From positions 310,001 to 374,000 of the forward strand of contig JBBELK010000397.1 in NCBI GenBank assembly GCA_037783545.1: 64,000 bases of DNA. Direction: 5' to 3'. A program made the translations under genes and the position numbers. Within the stretch, counting starts at the first letter, position 1; the number at the start of each line of letters is the position of its first letter. The DNA is from Henricia sp. BOLD:AAB3569 (taxonomy: Eukaryota > Echinodermata > Asteroidea > Spinulosida > Echinasteridae). This document shows positions 25,501-31,296 of this stretch, piece after piece. Under the pieces are notes generated by a model. The model did no database searches, had not been told where the DNA came from, and was given only the letters and a program-made list of their open reading frames with translations.

Positions 25501-28500
25501 CGGCCAACTTTGTTCCAAATGTACTGTGTACTGATCATTAAAGGTAGTATACTTGTTTGGTAAACTGTTAAAAACAGCATTATTTCCACTGGTAATTAAA
25601 AGCATAGGTCAAGAAAACTACCTTGTAGAAATTTCAGCCACATAGATGCAGTAATACTTTAGAAAACCTTAAAAAATACAAGTACGGTTTTCGTGCGCAT
25701 GAATGATTTAAATAGTTTTGTAATTTTTCTCATGAATAGGGGCACTTCAGACGAAATAATTTCACAGGATGATTACTACCATTACCATCTTAATAACAAG
25801 TAAGCTTAAAGAATTGTTTTTCGTAATTCAGAAATTTTTTTGAAGGGTAATTACCAAACAAGTAGACTACAGTACCTTTAATGTATACAAGCCCCATGAA
25901 ATTTGAGCGGATTGGGCATGCTGACTAAGTTGGCCTCAAAAACTAATCAGTCACAAGCATCACTGATGGTCACATTCTTAGGCTCGAGGTCAAAATAGAA
26001 ACGGTCTGTATACCGGGAAACGGTACATAAACAATACACTGTTGCACGGTTTTCATTGAACAAGCAAACGATTCAACTTGTCTGGCCACATGATAGATAA
26101 TTGGCAATGTCCAACCCAGCCAATGTTCGCTGAACAATAGAGAGCTTATCGGATTACAGGCCATTGTGTGACTATTCCTGGCCGACTCACTGCCACTGTT
26201 TATCACCGTTTTTCACATAACCGCCCGAACAAGGGTGTTCAACCACAACCCATTCATGCCCCGGGGTGCGCCCTGCTGGAGGGTCCAGCGGCTCCCTTTG
26301 AAGTCGTCAGCCAGTAGCAGCCTTTTGTTCCCTTTGTGCAGGCGGCTAGTTGTAAACTTGTCAATCATCGACCAACCCAGCAAGTTGGAAACAGTTCCCT
26401 TTATTACAGAGAAACAATATGAAAAGGGATTACCTCAAATCGTTTACCGGTATACAGACCGTTTCTATTTTGACGTCGCGCCTTACCTCTCGTCGTGCCT
26501 TGGCAATTTCCTGACGGCATTTTTCTCTTTCCTCAAGTTCAATTCTTTTGGCTTCACTTTCTTTGAAACGGCAAATCTATAAAGAAAAGAGAAGGAAAGA
26601 GTCAAAACTAAACTTTTTTTTTTTTGCCTTCATTTAAAAAAACCAAAACAAGTACAGGTTGTTGTTTTAAATCCAGGTCACATTTCTCAAAGACTATAGC
26701 ACTTCAGACAAAACCATTTTAGAGGAACTTTTTTACGGTCATCATGTTTATATTGTGTAAGTTAGGCATAAATTTGTAAACATTTCTGATTTTCGAGATA
26801 CCAATCGTGTATACTGTCCTTAAGCCACGCCTACCTCTCTTGTAACTTCTTCTTTGCTTGTAGCCTCCATCTTGCGTTGGAGGGATATTAACTTGGCCTG
26901 ATTACTGCCCTCGTGATATCCATCCACCTCATGGGCAAATAGATCATCCACGGCTGTTAATTTCTTTTCTACAGAAATGATCACAACAGAGCTTTAAACA
27001 ATTTGGAAAAATTCATGAACTAACTGCCATAGCATTTTTTTTTTAATTATAAGTTAGTTGAAAGTTGTGCTTTGAAAAATTCTTGGCTTTAATTTTCATA
27101 TGAAATGTTAAATTCCACGCACCAATTGAGTTGTGGTGAGCTGGCACATTGTCAACTTGAATAGCTTTCTCTTGCGATCTAGCTTGAGATGGCATCAATT
27201 CACGAAGAAGCTGCCACAGTAGGCCTGCAGAGAAAACATGCAAAATGTGATAACTGAGACAGACAACGTCAAATATAGATGCCAATTTGTTTTTTTAGAA
27301 ACACTAAGGAAATAATGTCAGGAATCAGGGTTGTAATGACTCGGACTCGAGTCTTGATTTTTACTGACCTGACTTGACTTGAGACTCGAACCTCAAATGA
27401 CTTGACTTGACTCGAGACTCGAACCTCAAATGAATTGACTTGACTTGAGCCTCAAATGAATTGACTTGACTTGAGACTCGAGCCTCAAATGACTTGACTT
27501 AGACTTTTTGACTTGAGTCTGCCAAAAATAAAATACATCCTTTATGTATTTTTATTTTTATTTTGGGGACCGAACTGTATTTCAGCACTAAAGTAACCTT
27601 GGCCAAAGCAACATGAATGTGACTTCGAGTGTTTAGAATCATTTTAAAATTAGTTTAACAAATTTACTGTCGTGACTACTTGACTTTACCCAACTTGACC
27701 AATATGCATGACTTGACTGGGGACTCGAAGGCAGTTTGACTTGACTTGACTTGGGACTCGAGCAGAGGGAGACTCGTTACAACCCTGTCAATTCCATGGT
27801 ATTGCTTTGCAGAAAATACTGCTTTGTACAGAAGAATTAGCAAAAAGGAGTTACTAACAAAAATCTCATGTCATCTGCATTCAATAATATGCATTTGATT
27901 GGCACATTTCCACACACATTTCAAAGTAAAAAAAATTAAGTATTACCTTTGGGATGATAGCCACGAGCATTTTCTGTCTGTTAAATTTAAAAGAGAGAAC
28001 GTAGTTTTAGAAAAGTTTAGAAAGTTGGGACATATGCAGCAGATGAAGCCTACATTTTAAATATTTGCATTGTTCTCTTTAGATCCATAAACTGAGTTAA
28101 AAAACTTGAATTAAGATTTGACAGAGGGGTCTTGTACACAACTGTGCTAGTCTCTTCCTTGTGTTTTTCATAAATTTGATAATTTGTAACACATTTTTTA
28201 ATTGTTTCTTTTGAATAACCACAGTGACTATTTGGTTATTGAGTATGCTAGCAGAGGAACTGGGTGGTTTTAATGTATGCAAAAAGGAACTAAATGCTTT
28301 AAAATCTTACCACACGTCTGAAAAGCTGGGAATCGGGATGAATACCCGACATACTCAATAATTCACGGATTGTAAACATCTGAAGCAAAAACGAAGGAAA
28401 TGGAGAATAAGTAGCATCAAATGGAAAATAAGCAGCATCTTTTATTTAACCAAAGTTCAATTCAATGCCCTTTCAATTATTTCCTGGTCAGAAATTGATT

Positions 28501-31296
28501 TCCTGGTCCCCTTGATGCTGAAAACAAATTGCCTTGATGCCTTGGAGTCGAGTCCATCAAGTCCAGAACCGATAAAATCACAAGTCTATGACAAATCCTG
28601 CACAAGTCTGTCACAAGTCCAGTAACAAGAAGCAAAGGATGAACAAGCACAAAAAAATGCCTTTGTTGGAGTTCATTTAAATAGCTTGTGACTTGAATTA
28701 AGACCCAGGGACTTGTGGTGGACTTGTGAAGGCTTGTGAGGACTTGTGATGAACTTGTGAACTCGACTACAACCCTACCTTGATGTCTCAAATAATAACT
28801 CTTTTAAGTGTGTTACACAACACACTGGACTAATGGCTTTAGATCCCTTCTGAAGGATGGAGCAATTGTGGTTAAAATGCCTTGCTCTAGAACACAGATA
28901 CACAACTTGGTAATCTGCAACACCAAGTAATTGGTACCACAGCATACACAACTTACTATACGTTAGGGATATTGTGGGGTGTACACAGACATTTTATTGA
29001 GGGTATGCATTCTGCTTGATTGATTCTGTATATGATTAGACAAGTGTACTTTTAGAAGGCTAAAAGTGTTATTTTTAACGTTTATATTGGGACGTTATCA
29101 TTTTCTATATTACACTTTTAGCCCCATACCAATTTAACCCCATTCGCTACCTTACATTTTGCTGCACGCGGCAAGATGGCCGCCGTACCCCAAACTCTAG
29201 TTCACCATACAGTCAAAATTAAACATTGAAAAACTTATCATGGAAGTACCTGGAATCTTCAGAATGTAGTACCGTGGTCCGTTTTACCCGATGATTCTTC
29301 TAAACAGAAAAAAACTAGTCCAACGTAATTTTTCTTGACATTTTCGAGCACACTCGAGACAAGAGCTGTGTTACAGACGAACAAAAGATCATTGTACTGC
29401 TAGTGACGTCATACAATGAGATGACCACAAGAGGTCGGGATATCTGGGCCCTGACTGATCATCTTTACACACGTGGTAAATGTCGCTGTTGTCTCGAGTG
29501 TGCTCGAAAATTTCAAGAAAAATTACGTTGGACTAGTTTTTTTCTGTTTAGAAGAATCATCGGGTAAAACGGACCACGGTACTACATTCTGAAGATTCCA
29601 GGTACTTCCATGATAAGTTTTTCAATGTTTAATTTTGACTGTATGGTGAACTAGAGTTTGGAGTACGGCGGCCATCTTGCCGCGTGCAGCAAAATGTAAG
29701 GTAGCGAATGGGGTTAAATTGGTATGGGGCTAAAAGTGTAATATAGAAAATGTTAACGTCCCAATATAAACGTTAAAAATAACACTTTTAGCCTTCTGCG
29801 TGACAGACACACCTTGTCACAGAAATAGGTAAAAACAGTCATTTGAGGAAAAAAAATAATCCAAAATTTAACCACATTAATATCCCTAACTTATTGTCAG
29901 TAGTGCATTGTTTAACAATATTTGTGTACCTTATCTTTTGAGGTTTCACTTTCCGGCAGAAACACAGCCAGACTATACTCATAACGACACCTCCGCAAGT
30001 GATCAGCCACCATGCTATTGGCAGCTCGATGGGCCAGGCTACTGGGGCCTTCGTCTGGTGCATCAGCCTCTGATGATGAGGGTGATGGTGGTAACGTAGG
30101 CTGGTGTTTGGTGCTGGAGGCATGAAGTTCCTTGACTAACTTGGTTCTTAGCTGAGACTGGAAAGAAAATAAAGACGCATTTGGGTGAATAGTTGATCAT
30201 GGCTTTGGACCTTTTGTACAAAACATATTATGCAAGCTGAAAAATTGATAAGATTTTTCTGAGAAATTCTTTAATTTTTCTCACTCAATTTTTTAAAATC
30301 AAATCTCTACTTACTGATGCTTGATAAGTCATTCTAAAGAAAAATATTCTTGATCAACTTCTCAACTCTTACCCAATGTCAACATTTTTAGTTATAATAA
30401 ATTTCACAATTCCATTTTGATTTTTAAAAACAAAAGTTAACATCAAAATTAGAAATATATCTTACAAAACACGGCCAAATTCCTTGATTTTTGTAATTAA
30501 ATGCACCCGTTAACATTCCAAATTGACCGAGTATTAAAGGCCCACTGTATCATTTGCAATGACCCAACATGTCAATCGACGAGTTGACAGGGAAAACCTT
30601 CCCCACAGTAAAGCTGGAATTGGTAGCAACTATCCAATAAAATGTTTCCGCCCGAGAGAACAGAATTTTACCAGAAAATAATCCATGAAGATGAAATTAT
30701 TTAGATTGTCTGCAAACGATTTACTTAGTTGGCTGGCATCTGGGCGGTCCGAAATGGCCGCTGGGTACAGGCTGCATGATTCAGGTTTCGCACACTTTCC
30801 GTAGGTAGGCTACGCTGCGCATGTGGACTGGACTGGTCGTACACATACACAACCAGCATAACGCAAGCCACAGAATGCATATACGTAAGCGACCGACTGA
30901 GAACGAAGAGACAAATTTAGAATAAGTCGTGTTAAAACACCTCGTCAAGAGCAGCAAAACGTGCATGGATTTTTCAAGTTTTTGGGAAACTTAACTTAGT
31001 GTATTTGACGGAGCTGAAAAATCTTCAGATAGGTTTTTTTTATGTCCTTTTGATTTTTAATGGTTTTGTTCCCAGAATTGCTCAAAAACAGATCATCTAT
31101 AGGGCTTTAATTCCTGGAATCGCCAAGATAAGTAGTAAATTGTTATGGTTTAAGAAAATTAAATGTGTTTAATGTTAATTTTCCATTTACCCACCTTGAG
31201 TGAGTCAACTAGTCCTTTCTCTCTGAATGAATGGTACAGTCTGGCTTTCAATTCCTCAGCTGTCATGCTTTGTGCATCTACGTGCACTTCAGCCAT
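4468..31296 (-). CDS. OFD1: OFD1 centriole/centriolar satellite protein, complete 24-exon gene
   Basis: Orthologue of the oral-facial-digital syndrome 1 protein, which acts at the distal end of centrioles and in centriolar satellites and is needed for ciliogenesis. The coding exons join without a frame break to about 1024 aa; the human protein is about 1012 aa. Visible parts: a LisH motif at about residues 12-46; the conserved block [17 protein letters not shown] at about 84-100; almost continuous coiled coil from about 180 to 700, including [13 protein letters not shown] and [10 protein letters not shown] matches; a Ser/Pro-rich linker at about 700-860; a highly charged Glu/Arg helix at about 864-914; and an acidic tail ending FDDW. 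The start ATG at 31296 lies just before the LisH motif. Upstream it faces NFXL1, divergently. Introns are full of repeats. Identification is firm; individual junctions are modelled by eye. Confidence 0.95.
4598..5354. mobile_element. TIR element (ATGCATAGTT family), copy with nested insertion
   Basis: Left end CAATGCATAGTT and a diverged right end (GGAACTATGTATTAC) match the 444-449-bp elements at 37440 and 51693. The copy is longer because a second palindromic element sits inside it at about 4824-5124. It lies in OFD1 intron 23. Confidence 0.75.
4824..5124. mobile_element. Nested palindromic element
   Basis: The arms begin TGACCCGCTCTGC and end GCGGGTCA, and the inner arms share AGTCGCGCTGGCTAGTATTC. 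It splits the host element where uninterrupted copies read GACATATATTC; the flanking CATATG/CATATA may be a target duplication. The minus-strand ORF over it reflects the palindrome, not a protein gene. Confidence 0.75.
5518..5594 (-). CDS. OFD1: OFD1 exon 23
   Basis: Encodes [20 protein letters not shown] and six residues more, phase 0 to 2, acceptor CTTTTAAAG, donor GTTAGT. Beyond the donor the frame stays open for about 40 codons, but that sequence is a dispersed repeat also seen near 41104 and 59620, so splicing to exon 24 is preferred. Confidence 0.8.
6186..6395 (-). CDS. OFD1: OFD1 exon 22
   Basis: Seventy codons, phase 0 to 0. The last part [18 protein letters not shown] matches the LEKYMKIIQQEQDQ segment near the vertebrate C-terminus. 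Acceptor TTTTCCAG, donor GTTAGT. Confidence 0.92.
6623..6763. mobile_element. 141-bp TTAA MITE, copy A
   Basis: Palindromic miniature element between two TTAA sites, with arms containing GCTCGTCAGCAATGC and CCAAATTCGTGCCACGAAAT. It lies in OFD1 intron 21, only 59 bases from copy B. Confidence 0.9.
6822..6962. mobile_element. 141-bp TTAA MITE, copy B
   Basis: Same structure and exact length as copy A, with terminal repeat AGGCACAGGCTCGTCAGCAA and TTAA at both ends. Confidence 0.92.
7076..7165 (+). repeat. G-rich low-complexity tract
   Basis: Purine/G-rich stretch including a run of twelve G around 7131-7143. It could adopt unusual structure but looks like an expanded simple repeat in an intron. 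Confidence 0.6.
7262..7616 (-). repeat. SINE with tRNA-Leu/Ser-like head
   Basis: On the minus strand it starts GTTATGGCTGAGCGATCTAG, has a B-box-like GGTTCGATTC, then the body CTTGAGCAAGGCACTTAATC, and ends in a TTTATTTATT-type tail. Further copies of the same family are at 9829-10040 and 47116-49487 (split). It is directly joined to the tRNA-Glu-like sequence at 7617-7688. Confidence 0.8.
7617..7688 (-). tRNA. tRNA-Glu (CTC)-like gene or pseudogene
   Basis: Seventy-two nucleotides on the minus strand follow the tRNA-Glu pattern: TCCTATA acceptor strand, GTCTAGTGGTTAGGA D-arm, loop TTCTCAC with anticodon CTC, and a perfect T-arm (CCCGG TTCGATT CCGGG type). The 3' acceptor strand TGTGGGG pairs with the 5' strand only through three G:U pairs, and the same bases form the start of the adjoining SINE. 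It may therefore be a tRNA whose 3' end was replaced by a SINE insertion. Confidence 0.6.
7893..8044 (-). CDS. OFD1: OFD1 exon 21 (charged helix)
   Basis: Encodes a Glu/Arg-rich helix, [20 protein letters not shown], then ERRRKWDEE and onward, equivalent to the [25 protein letters not shown] stretch of vertebrate OFD1. Phase 1 to 0; acceptor TTTTCAG, donor GTAACA. Confidence 0.92.
8206..8285 (+). repeat. tRNA-derived fragment
   Basis: The stretch GTTCCGTGGTCAAGTGGTTA followed by GGGTTCAAGTCCC has A- and B-box spacing of a tRNA. The acceptor strands do not match, so it is read as tRNA-derived repeat. An inverted T-arm-like piece precedes it at about 8168-8200. Confidence 0.6.
8451..8870. mobile_element. 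TTAA-flanked element (AAAGGTAGAACACATG family), copy 1
   Basis: TTAA at both ends, inverted ends AAAGGTAGAACACATGATTG and CAATCATGTAGACCTTT. The middle holds a CCACTTCGCCC minisatellite. Related copies: 21172-21712 and a fragment at 26672-26823. Confidence 0.8.
9052..9302 (-). CDS. OFD1: OFD1 exon 20 (linker)
   Basis: About 83 residues, Ser/Pro-rich then strongly charged ([20 protein letters not shown]). Phase 2 to 1; acceptor TTCATAG, donor GTAGGA. Assigned mainly by frame and position between exons 19 and 21. Confidence 0.85.
9400..10165 (-). repeat. Tandem array of tRNA-like units with nested SINE
   Basis: Minus-strand tRNA-like units (A-box GTTCAGCTGGTAGACC, B-box GGTTCGAATC at the outer end) repeat with a period of 77-78 bases; the marker GTGGTATACTCCCTCAGG starts at 9527, 9604, 9682 and 9760. 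A separate SINE with a Leu-like head interrupts the array at about 9829-10040, after which a further unit follows. Not a CRISPR: there are no distinct spacers. Confidence 0.8.
9829..10040 (-). repeat. SINE with tRNA-Leu-like head, nested copy
   Basis: On the minus strand: GTGGGGTGTTATGGCCGAGC at the head, GGTTCGATTCC B-box, body CCTTGAGCAAGGCACTCAAC, and a TTTATT-type tail. It is inserted in the tRNA-like tandem array and is the best preserved copy of this family in the window. Confidence 0.85.
10282..10486 (-). CDS. OFD1: OFD1 exon 19 (linker)
   Basis: Encodes a low-conservation polar linker of about 68 residues ([20 protein letters not shown] at the start). Assigned by open frame, phase 1 to 2 continuity and splice signals (ACATTTAG acceptor, GTAATT donor), not by sequence similarity. 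Confidence 0.82.
11030..11530. mobile_element. Palindromic element around 11.0-11.5 kb
   Basis: The left side reads GGGCTGCTTTCGAGCGCTCA and CCCTGGTGCTCCC; the right side mirrors it (GGGAACACCAGGGATCCCTG ... GAAAGCAGCCCT). It explains the 171-codon minus-strand open frame here, which has no recognisable domain. In OFD1 intron 18. Confidence 0.6.
11644..12205. mobile_element. hAT-like element with GTTTAAACG palindromes
   Basis: Ends ACTAGCGCTGGGA and its degenerate mirror TGTCGCAGCTCTAGT, with TTTACA repeated directly outside both ends. It contains several GTTTAAACG motifs. An inverted, truncated copy lies at 59820-60106 next to the ETS exon. No transposase remains. Confidence 0.7.
12263..12395 (-). 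CDS. OFD1: OFD1 exon 18
   Basis: Begins [20 protein letters not shown], matching LEKAFRSYHRRV in the vertebrate protein, and continues in a Ser/Pro-rich linker. Phase 0 to 1; acceptor TCTCTGCAG, donor GTGAGT. Confidence 0.9.
12717..13191. mobile_element. TAA-flanked TIR element
   Basis: Terminal repeats GGCTGCGTTCGGGCGTG and CACGCCCGAACGCAGCC, with TAA directly repeated on each side, a 3-bp duplication typical of PIF/Harbinger-type elements. Related sequence appears at about 32180-32270. Confidence 0.8.
13226..13565 (+). repeat. SINE, full-length type
   Basis: Head GTGGCGGAGCGGTCTAGTGG, B-box GGTTCGAATCCCG, body CCCTTGGGCAAGGTACTTTG and the tail module GCAGCCGGGGCTGTATACTC, ending in ATCATTATT. 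Partial copies: 16931-17100, 36139-37075 (split) and 52245-52500. Confidence 0.85.
13650..13887 (-). CDS. OFD1: OFD1 exon 17
   Basis: Eighty residues ending [17 protein letters not shown], corresponding to the conserved NTKARVKELQQEAERLE helix; the first half is a poorly conserved acidic linker. Phase 2 to 0; acceptor TTTTTAG, donor GTATTT. Confidence 0.92.
13905..14410. mobile_element. Foldback element
   Basis: Left arm ATATACCTCATGCGTAGATT plus GTCATCTGATTGGTTAAAAG is mirrored at 14340-14400 (CTTTTAACCAACCAGATGAC and AATCTACACATTCGGTATAT). It is immediately followed by the hairpin at 14402-14562. OFD1 intron 16. Confidence 0.65.
14402..14562. mobile_element. Near-perfect hairpin with CTTCCG tip
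   Basis: Arms of about 75 bases (AATATTGACTGC..., then GGTTAAGATTATAGGCCCTC and AAGCCATGACTATGCCCCTC) mirror each other around the tip CGGCTTCCGCCTCGG. Shares tip character with hairpins at 1517 and 18527. Confidence 0.75.
14653..15169 (-). mobile_element. TTAA-flanked 520-bp element, copy 2 (reverse)
   Basis: Reverse copy of the element at 2593-3112 with TTAA on both sides. It lies between OFD1 exons 17 and 16. Confidence 0.8.
15461..15636 (-). CDS. OFD1: OFD1 exon 16 (coiled coil)
   Basis: Encodes [20 protein letters not shown] and [20 protein letters not shown], the latter matching the DLKLQLKQTQTALENEVY block of vertebrate OFD1. Phase 0 to 2; acceptor AACCAG, donor GTAAAC. Confidence 0.94.
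16373..16536 (-). CDS. OFD1: OFD1 exon 15 (coiled coil)
   Basis: Encodes [20 protein letters not shown] and a long helix through [20 protein letters not shown]. Phase 1 to 0; acceptor ATAAAG, donor GTACCC. A 141-bp MITE lies 56 bases upstream of the acceptor. Confidence 0.9.
16593..16733. mobile_element. 141-bp TTAA MITE, copy C
   Basis: Exact 141-bp length, TTAA at both ends, terminal repeat AGGCACAGGCTCGTCAGCAA. It lies in OFD1 intron 14 close to exon 15. Confidence 0.92.
16931..17100 (+). repeat. SINE tail fragment
   Basis: Matches the 3' module of the SINE at 13226-13565 (GTTGAGCGCTTGTG, GCCGGGGCTGTGTACTCCCC) and ends in an ATAATAATA tail. The tRNA head is missing, as expected for a 5'-truncated retroposed copy. 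Confidence 0.75.
17254..17951. mobile_element. hAT-like TIR element
   Basis: Ends CAGTGTTTCCCCCAG and TTGGGGGAAACCCTG are inverted, with CTATT directly outside both. The inner arms share AAAGCGTAGTGGT/CACTACTCTATAACGCTTT-type sequence. CAG...CTG termini suggest the hAT superfamily; no transposase is present. Confidence 0.65.
17973..18186. mobile_element. Foldback element, 214 bp
   Basis: CAGTTGCGTGATAGATTTGC and AGAGTCCCGCC on the left are mirrored by GGCGGGACTCT and GCAAATCTATCACGCAACTG on the right. It sits in OFD1 intron 14, 64 bases from exon 14. Confidence 0.75.
18250..18293 (-). CDS. OFD1: OFD1 exon 14 (44-bp micro-exon)
   Basis: Encodes [14 protein letters not shown] between phases 2 and 1; acceptor TTAACAG and donor GTAAGT fit, and the exon is needed to bring exons 13 and 15 into frame. 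Because it is so short it is less certain than its neighbours. Confidence 0.8.
18527..18622. mobile_element. Hairpin with GCCGAAGGC tip
   Basis: CGTTTAAAACCGGATAGGG is mirrored by CCCTATCCGGTTTTAAACG; the tip carries AAGCCGAAGGCG. A further CGTTTAAAACCGG lies at about 18959, so the hairpin may be part of a longer element ending there. Confidence 0.7.
19040..19450. mobile_element. Foldback element, copy 1
   Basis: ATATAAACTCCTCAAAAAA and AGTCAAGTTTGACTGA on the left mirror TTTTTTTGAGGAGTTTATAT and TCAGTCAAACTTGACTTTCC on the right. A related copy lies at 56519-56860. Confidence 0.7.
19602..19747 (-). CDS. OFD1: OFD1 exon 13 (coiled coil)
   Basis: Contains [20 protein letters not shown], matching the NEKVKEMSDYSLLKEE segment that is diagnostic for OFD1. 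Phase 0 to 2; acceptor TATTTCAG, donor GTAAGA. Confidence 0.94.
19960..20051 (-). CDS. OFD1: OFD1 exon 12 (coiled coil)
   Basis: Encodes a Glu/Arg-rich helix ([20 protein letters not shown]) ending in RIAELE; phase 1 to 0, acceptor TTTTTCAG, donor GTCAGT. Confidence 0.9.
20321..20493. repeat. Inverted pair of tRNA-like sequences
   Basis: The left part is a minus-strand tRNA-like piece (GGGCCTTATCGTGAATTGAA); the right part reads plus (TAGCTTAGCTGGTAAAGCAC, GGGTTCGAATCCGG, GGGGCCCG). Both belong to the tRNA-like family that forms the array at 9400. No cloverleaf closes fully. Confidence 0.65.
20602..20675 (-). CDS. OFD1: OFD1 exon 11 (coiled coil)
   Basis: Encodes [20 protein letters not shown] and six more residues, phase 2 to 1, acceptor TACTACAG, donor GTAAAG. 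Confidence 0.9.
20708..20932. mobile_element. hAT-like short element with ACTTGTG repeats
   Basis: Starts CAGGATTGTGGTCAAGTCC and ends GACTCGACTATAGCCCTG. The inside is built from CACAAGTCC/GGACTTGTG motifs. An inverted relative lies at about 28545-28778. Confidence 0.6.
21172..21712. mobile_element. AAAGGTAGAATGCATG element, copy 2
   Basis: Relative of 8451-8870 with the right TTAA intact and the left one changed to CTAA. The centre is expanded by a minisatellite of GGGGCGAAGTGGTTTT and its complement. Confidence 0.75.
21939..22058 (-). CDS. OFD1: OFD1 exon 10 (coiled coil)
   Basis: Encodes [20 protein letters not shown] and then [19 protein letters not shown], matching the SFEETYDRKLKNELL block. 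Phase 2 to 2, acceptor CCAACAG, donor GTAAGC. Confidence 0.92.
22305..23029. mobile_element. 725-bp relative of the 141-bp TTAA MITE
   Basis: TTAA at both ends; left terminus AAAATGCAGGCTCGTC and right terminus GACGAGCCTGCGTCTTT match the 141-bp MITE, and both inner edges keep an ATTCGTG(T/G)(T/C)ACGAAT-like block. About 600 bases of unrelated DNA lie between them. It holds no intact open frame above 72 codons. Confidence 0.7.
23106..23212 (-). CDS. OFD1: OFD1 exon 9 (coiled coil)
   Basis: Encodes [20 protein letters not shown] and [16 protein letters not shown], phase 0 to 2, acceptor AACACAG, donor GTGTGC. It matches the YAQRQLLLKDMDLL region of human OFD1. Confidence 0.92.
23279..23863 (+). 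mobile_element. TTAA-flanked 580-bp element, copy 1
   Basis: TTAA flanks; ends AAAGGGCCTC and GGGCCCTTT. The inverted copy at 38473-39050 is very similar. The 98- and 134-codon frames in these copies are repeat-internal. Confidence 0.8.
24123..24263. mobile_element. 141-bp TTAA MITE, copy D
   Basis: Exactly 141 bp between TTAA sites. It is separated by only seven bases from the foldback at 24271. Confidence 0.92.
24271..24912 (-). mobile_element. Long-TIR element with transposase C-terminal relic
   Basis: Left end CAGGGTGTCCATAAAAAAGG; arms of roughly 240 bases mirror each other (for example CACTTCACTTGAAAGTGGGA). The right tip has decayed. The loop holds a transposase remnant on the minus strand at 24557-24650. 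TIR form and relic point to a Tc1/mariner-like or related DD-E element that lost most of its coding part. Confidence 0.75.
24557..24650 (-). pseudogene. Transposase C-terminus relic
   Basis: Minus-strand frame reads [20 protein letters not shown] and continues GHVEG before a stop. The pattern R-x-R-C-x-x-C-I-x-x-N-G-G-H-x-E is the typical last stretch of many Tc1/mariner-like transposases. Only about 30 codons remain, with no catalytic residues. Confidence 0.6.
24987..25070 (-). CDS. OFD1: OFD1 exon 8 (coiled coil)
   Basis: Twenty-eight codons containing [19 protein letters not shown], which matches the LREKSTLERIHKHQE block of the vertebrate protein. Phase 0 to 0; acceptor CCCCAG, donor GTAAGT. 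Confidence 0.92.
25107..25437. repeat. AGGGCGACA repeat, copy 1 (inverted relative to 43093)
   Basis: GCCGCATCCAGAATTC-type start (inverse at 43405) through AAACCATTTTT modules to AATTGTCGCCATATCCTAGC. The copy at 43093-43580 is the reverse complement. Of unknown class. Confidence 0.65.
25538..25881. mobile_element. TTAA-flanked 344-bp element
   Basis: TTAA at each end; inverted termini AAAGGTAGTATACTTGTTTG and CAAACAAGTAGACTACAGTACCTTT (shortened). No second copy in this window. Confidence 0.7.
26487..26576 (-). CDS. OFD1: OFD1 exon 7 (coiled coil)
   Basis: Thirty codons, [20 protein letters not shown] and onward, phase 0 to 0. The Glu/Lys/Arg-rich composition is typical of this part of OFD1. 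Acceptor TTATAG, donor GTAAGG. Confidence 0.9.
26672..26823. mobile_element. Fragment of the AAAGGTAGAACACATG family
   Basis: Reverse-oriented half: TCTCAAAGACTATAGCACTT ... TTTTCGAGATACCAATCGTG, ending in TTAA at 26820. The other end is lost. It lies 12 bases from OFD1 exon 6. Confidence 0.7.
26835..26968 (-). CDS. OFD1: OFD1 exon 6 (start of coiled coil)
   Basis: Starts [14 protein letters not shown] and runs into the first coiled-coil heptads ([19 protein letters not shown]). Phase 1 to 0, acceptor TCTGTAG, donor GTAGGC. Confidence 0.9.
27123..27224 (-). CDS. OFD1: OFD1 exon 5
   Basis: Encodes [20 protein letters not shown] and onward, phase 1 to 1. The WQLLREL helix aligns with the human region before the coiled coil. 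Acceptor TCTGCAG, donor GTGCGT. Confidence 0.88.
27326..27787. mobile_element. CAGGGTTG-ended element with GACTTGA repeats
   Basis: CAGGGTTGTAATGACTCG and GACTCGTTACAACCCTG are exact-style inverted ends of the hAT type; the inside is mostly GACTTGACTTGA/GAGACTCGA repeats. Related fragments: 49665-49740 and 50040-50110. Confidence 0.7.
27947..27977 (-). CDS. OFD1: OFD1 exon 4 (31-bp micro-exon)
   Basis: Short exon [10 protein letters not shown] plus one base, acceptor TTTAACAG, donor GTAATA. A second AG four bases downstream could also be used but would break the frame into exon 5, so the upstream AG is preferred. Confidence 0.8.
28311..28379 (-). CDS. OFD1: OFD1 exon 3
   Basis: Twenty-three codons, [20 protein letters not shown] and three more residues, phase 0 to 0. 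It matches the FTMQDLLQLIKINP region of vertebrate OFD1. The acceptor is TTCAG and the donor GTAAGA. Confidence 0.9.
28545..28778. mobile_element. Inverted relative of 20708-20932
   Basis: GAGTCGAGTCCATCAAGTCC ... AACTCGACTACAACCCTA, with an interior that is the reverse complement of the copy at 20.7 kb. Confidence 0.6.
28790..28985 (-). repeat. SINE body fragment
   Basis: Contains the SINE body modules CACTGGACTAATGGCTTTAG and TGCCTTGCTCTAGAACACAG, also seen at 7405-7560, 37884-38010 and 55540-55735. The tRNA head is not recognisable. Confidence 0.6.
29055..29796. mobile_element. 742-bp near-perfect palindrome
   Basis: Two arms of about 300 bases (GAAGGCTAAAAGTGTTATTT ... TCGAGCACACTCGAGAC) mirror each other almost without mismatch around a loop of about 130 bases. 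No coding frame is recognisable. It lies in OFD1 intron 2 and would be transcribed into a long hairpin. Confidence 0.85.
29930..30157 (-). CDS. OFD1: OFD1 exon 2 (LisH end and conserved block)
   Basis: Seventy-six codons, phase 0 to 0, with a TTTCCAG acceptor and a GTACAC donor. It begins [14 protein letters not shown], completing the LisH motif, continues through a Pro/Ser-rich loop, and ends with the OFD1-specific block [20 protein letters not shown]. Confidence 0.95.
30534..31110 (+). mobile_element. TTAA-flanked 520-bp element, copy 3 (577 bp)
   Basis: TTAA at both ends, same internal order as copy 1 but more diverged and slightly longer. It occupies most of OFD1 intron 1. Confidence 0.78.
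31195..31296 (-). CDS. OFD1: OFD1 exon 1 (start, LisH)
   Basis: Thirty-four codons starting [20 protein letters not shown], followed by donor GTGGGT. The block [14 protein letters not shown] is the first helix of the LisH motif. Ends in phase 0. An out-of-frame ATG lies five bases upstream and is not used in this model. The untranslated leader upstream is not defined. Confidence 0.9.
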
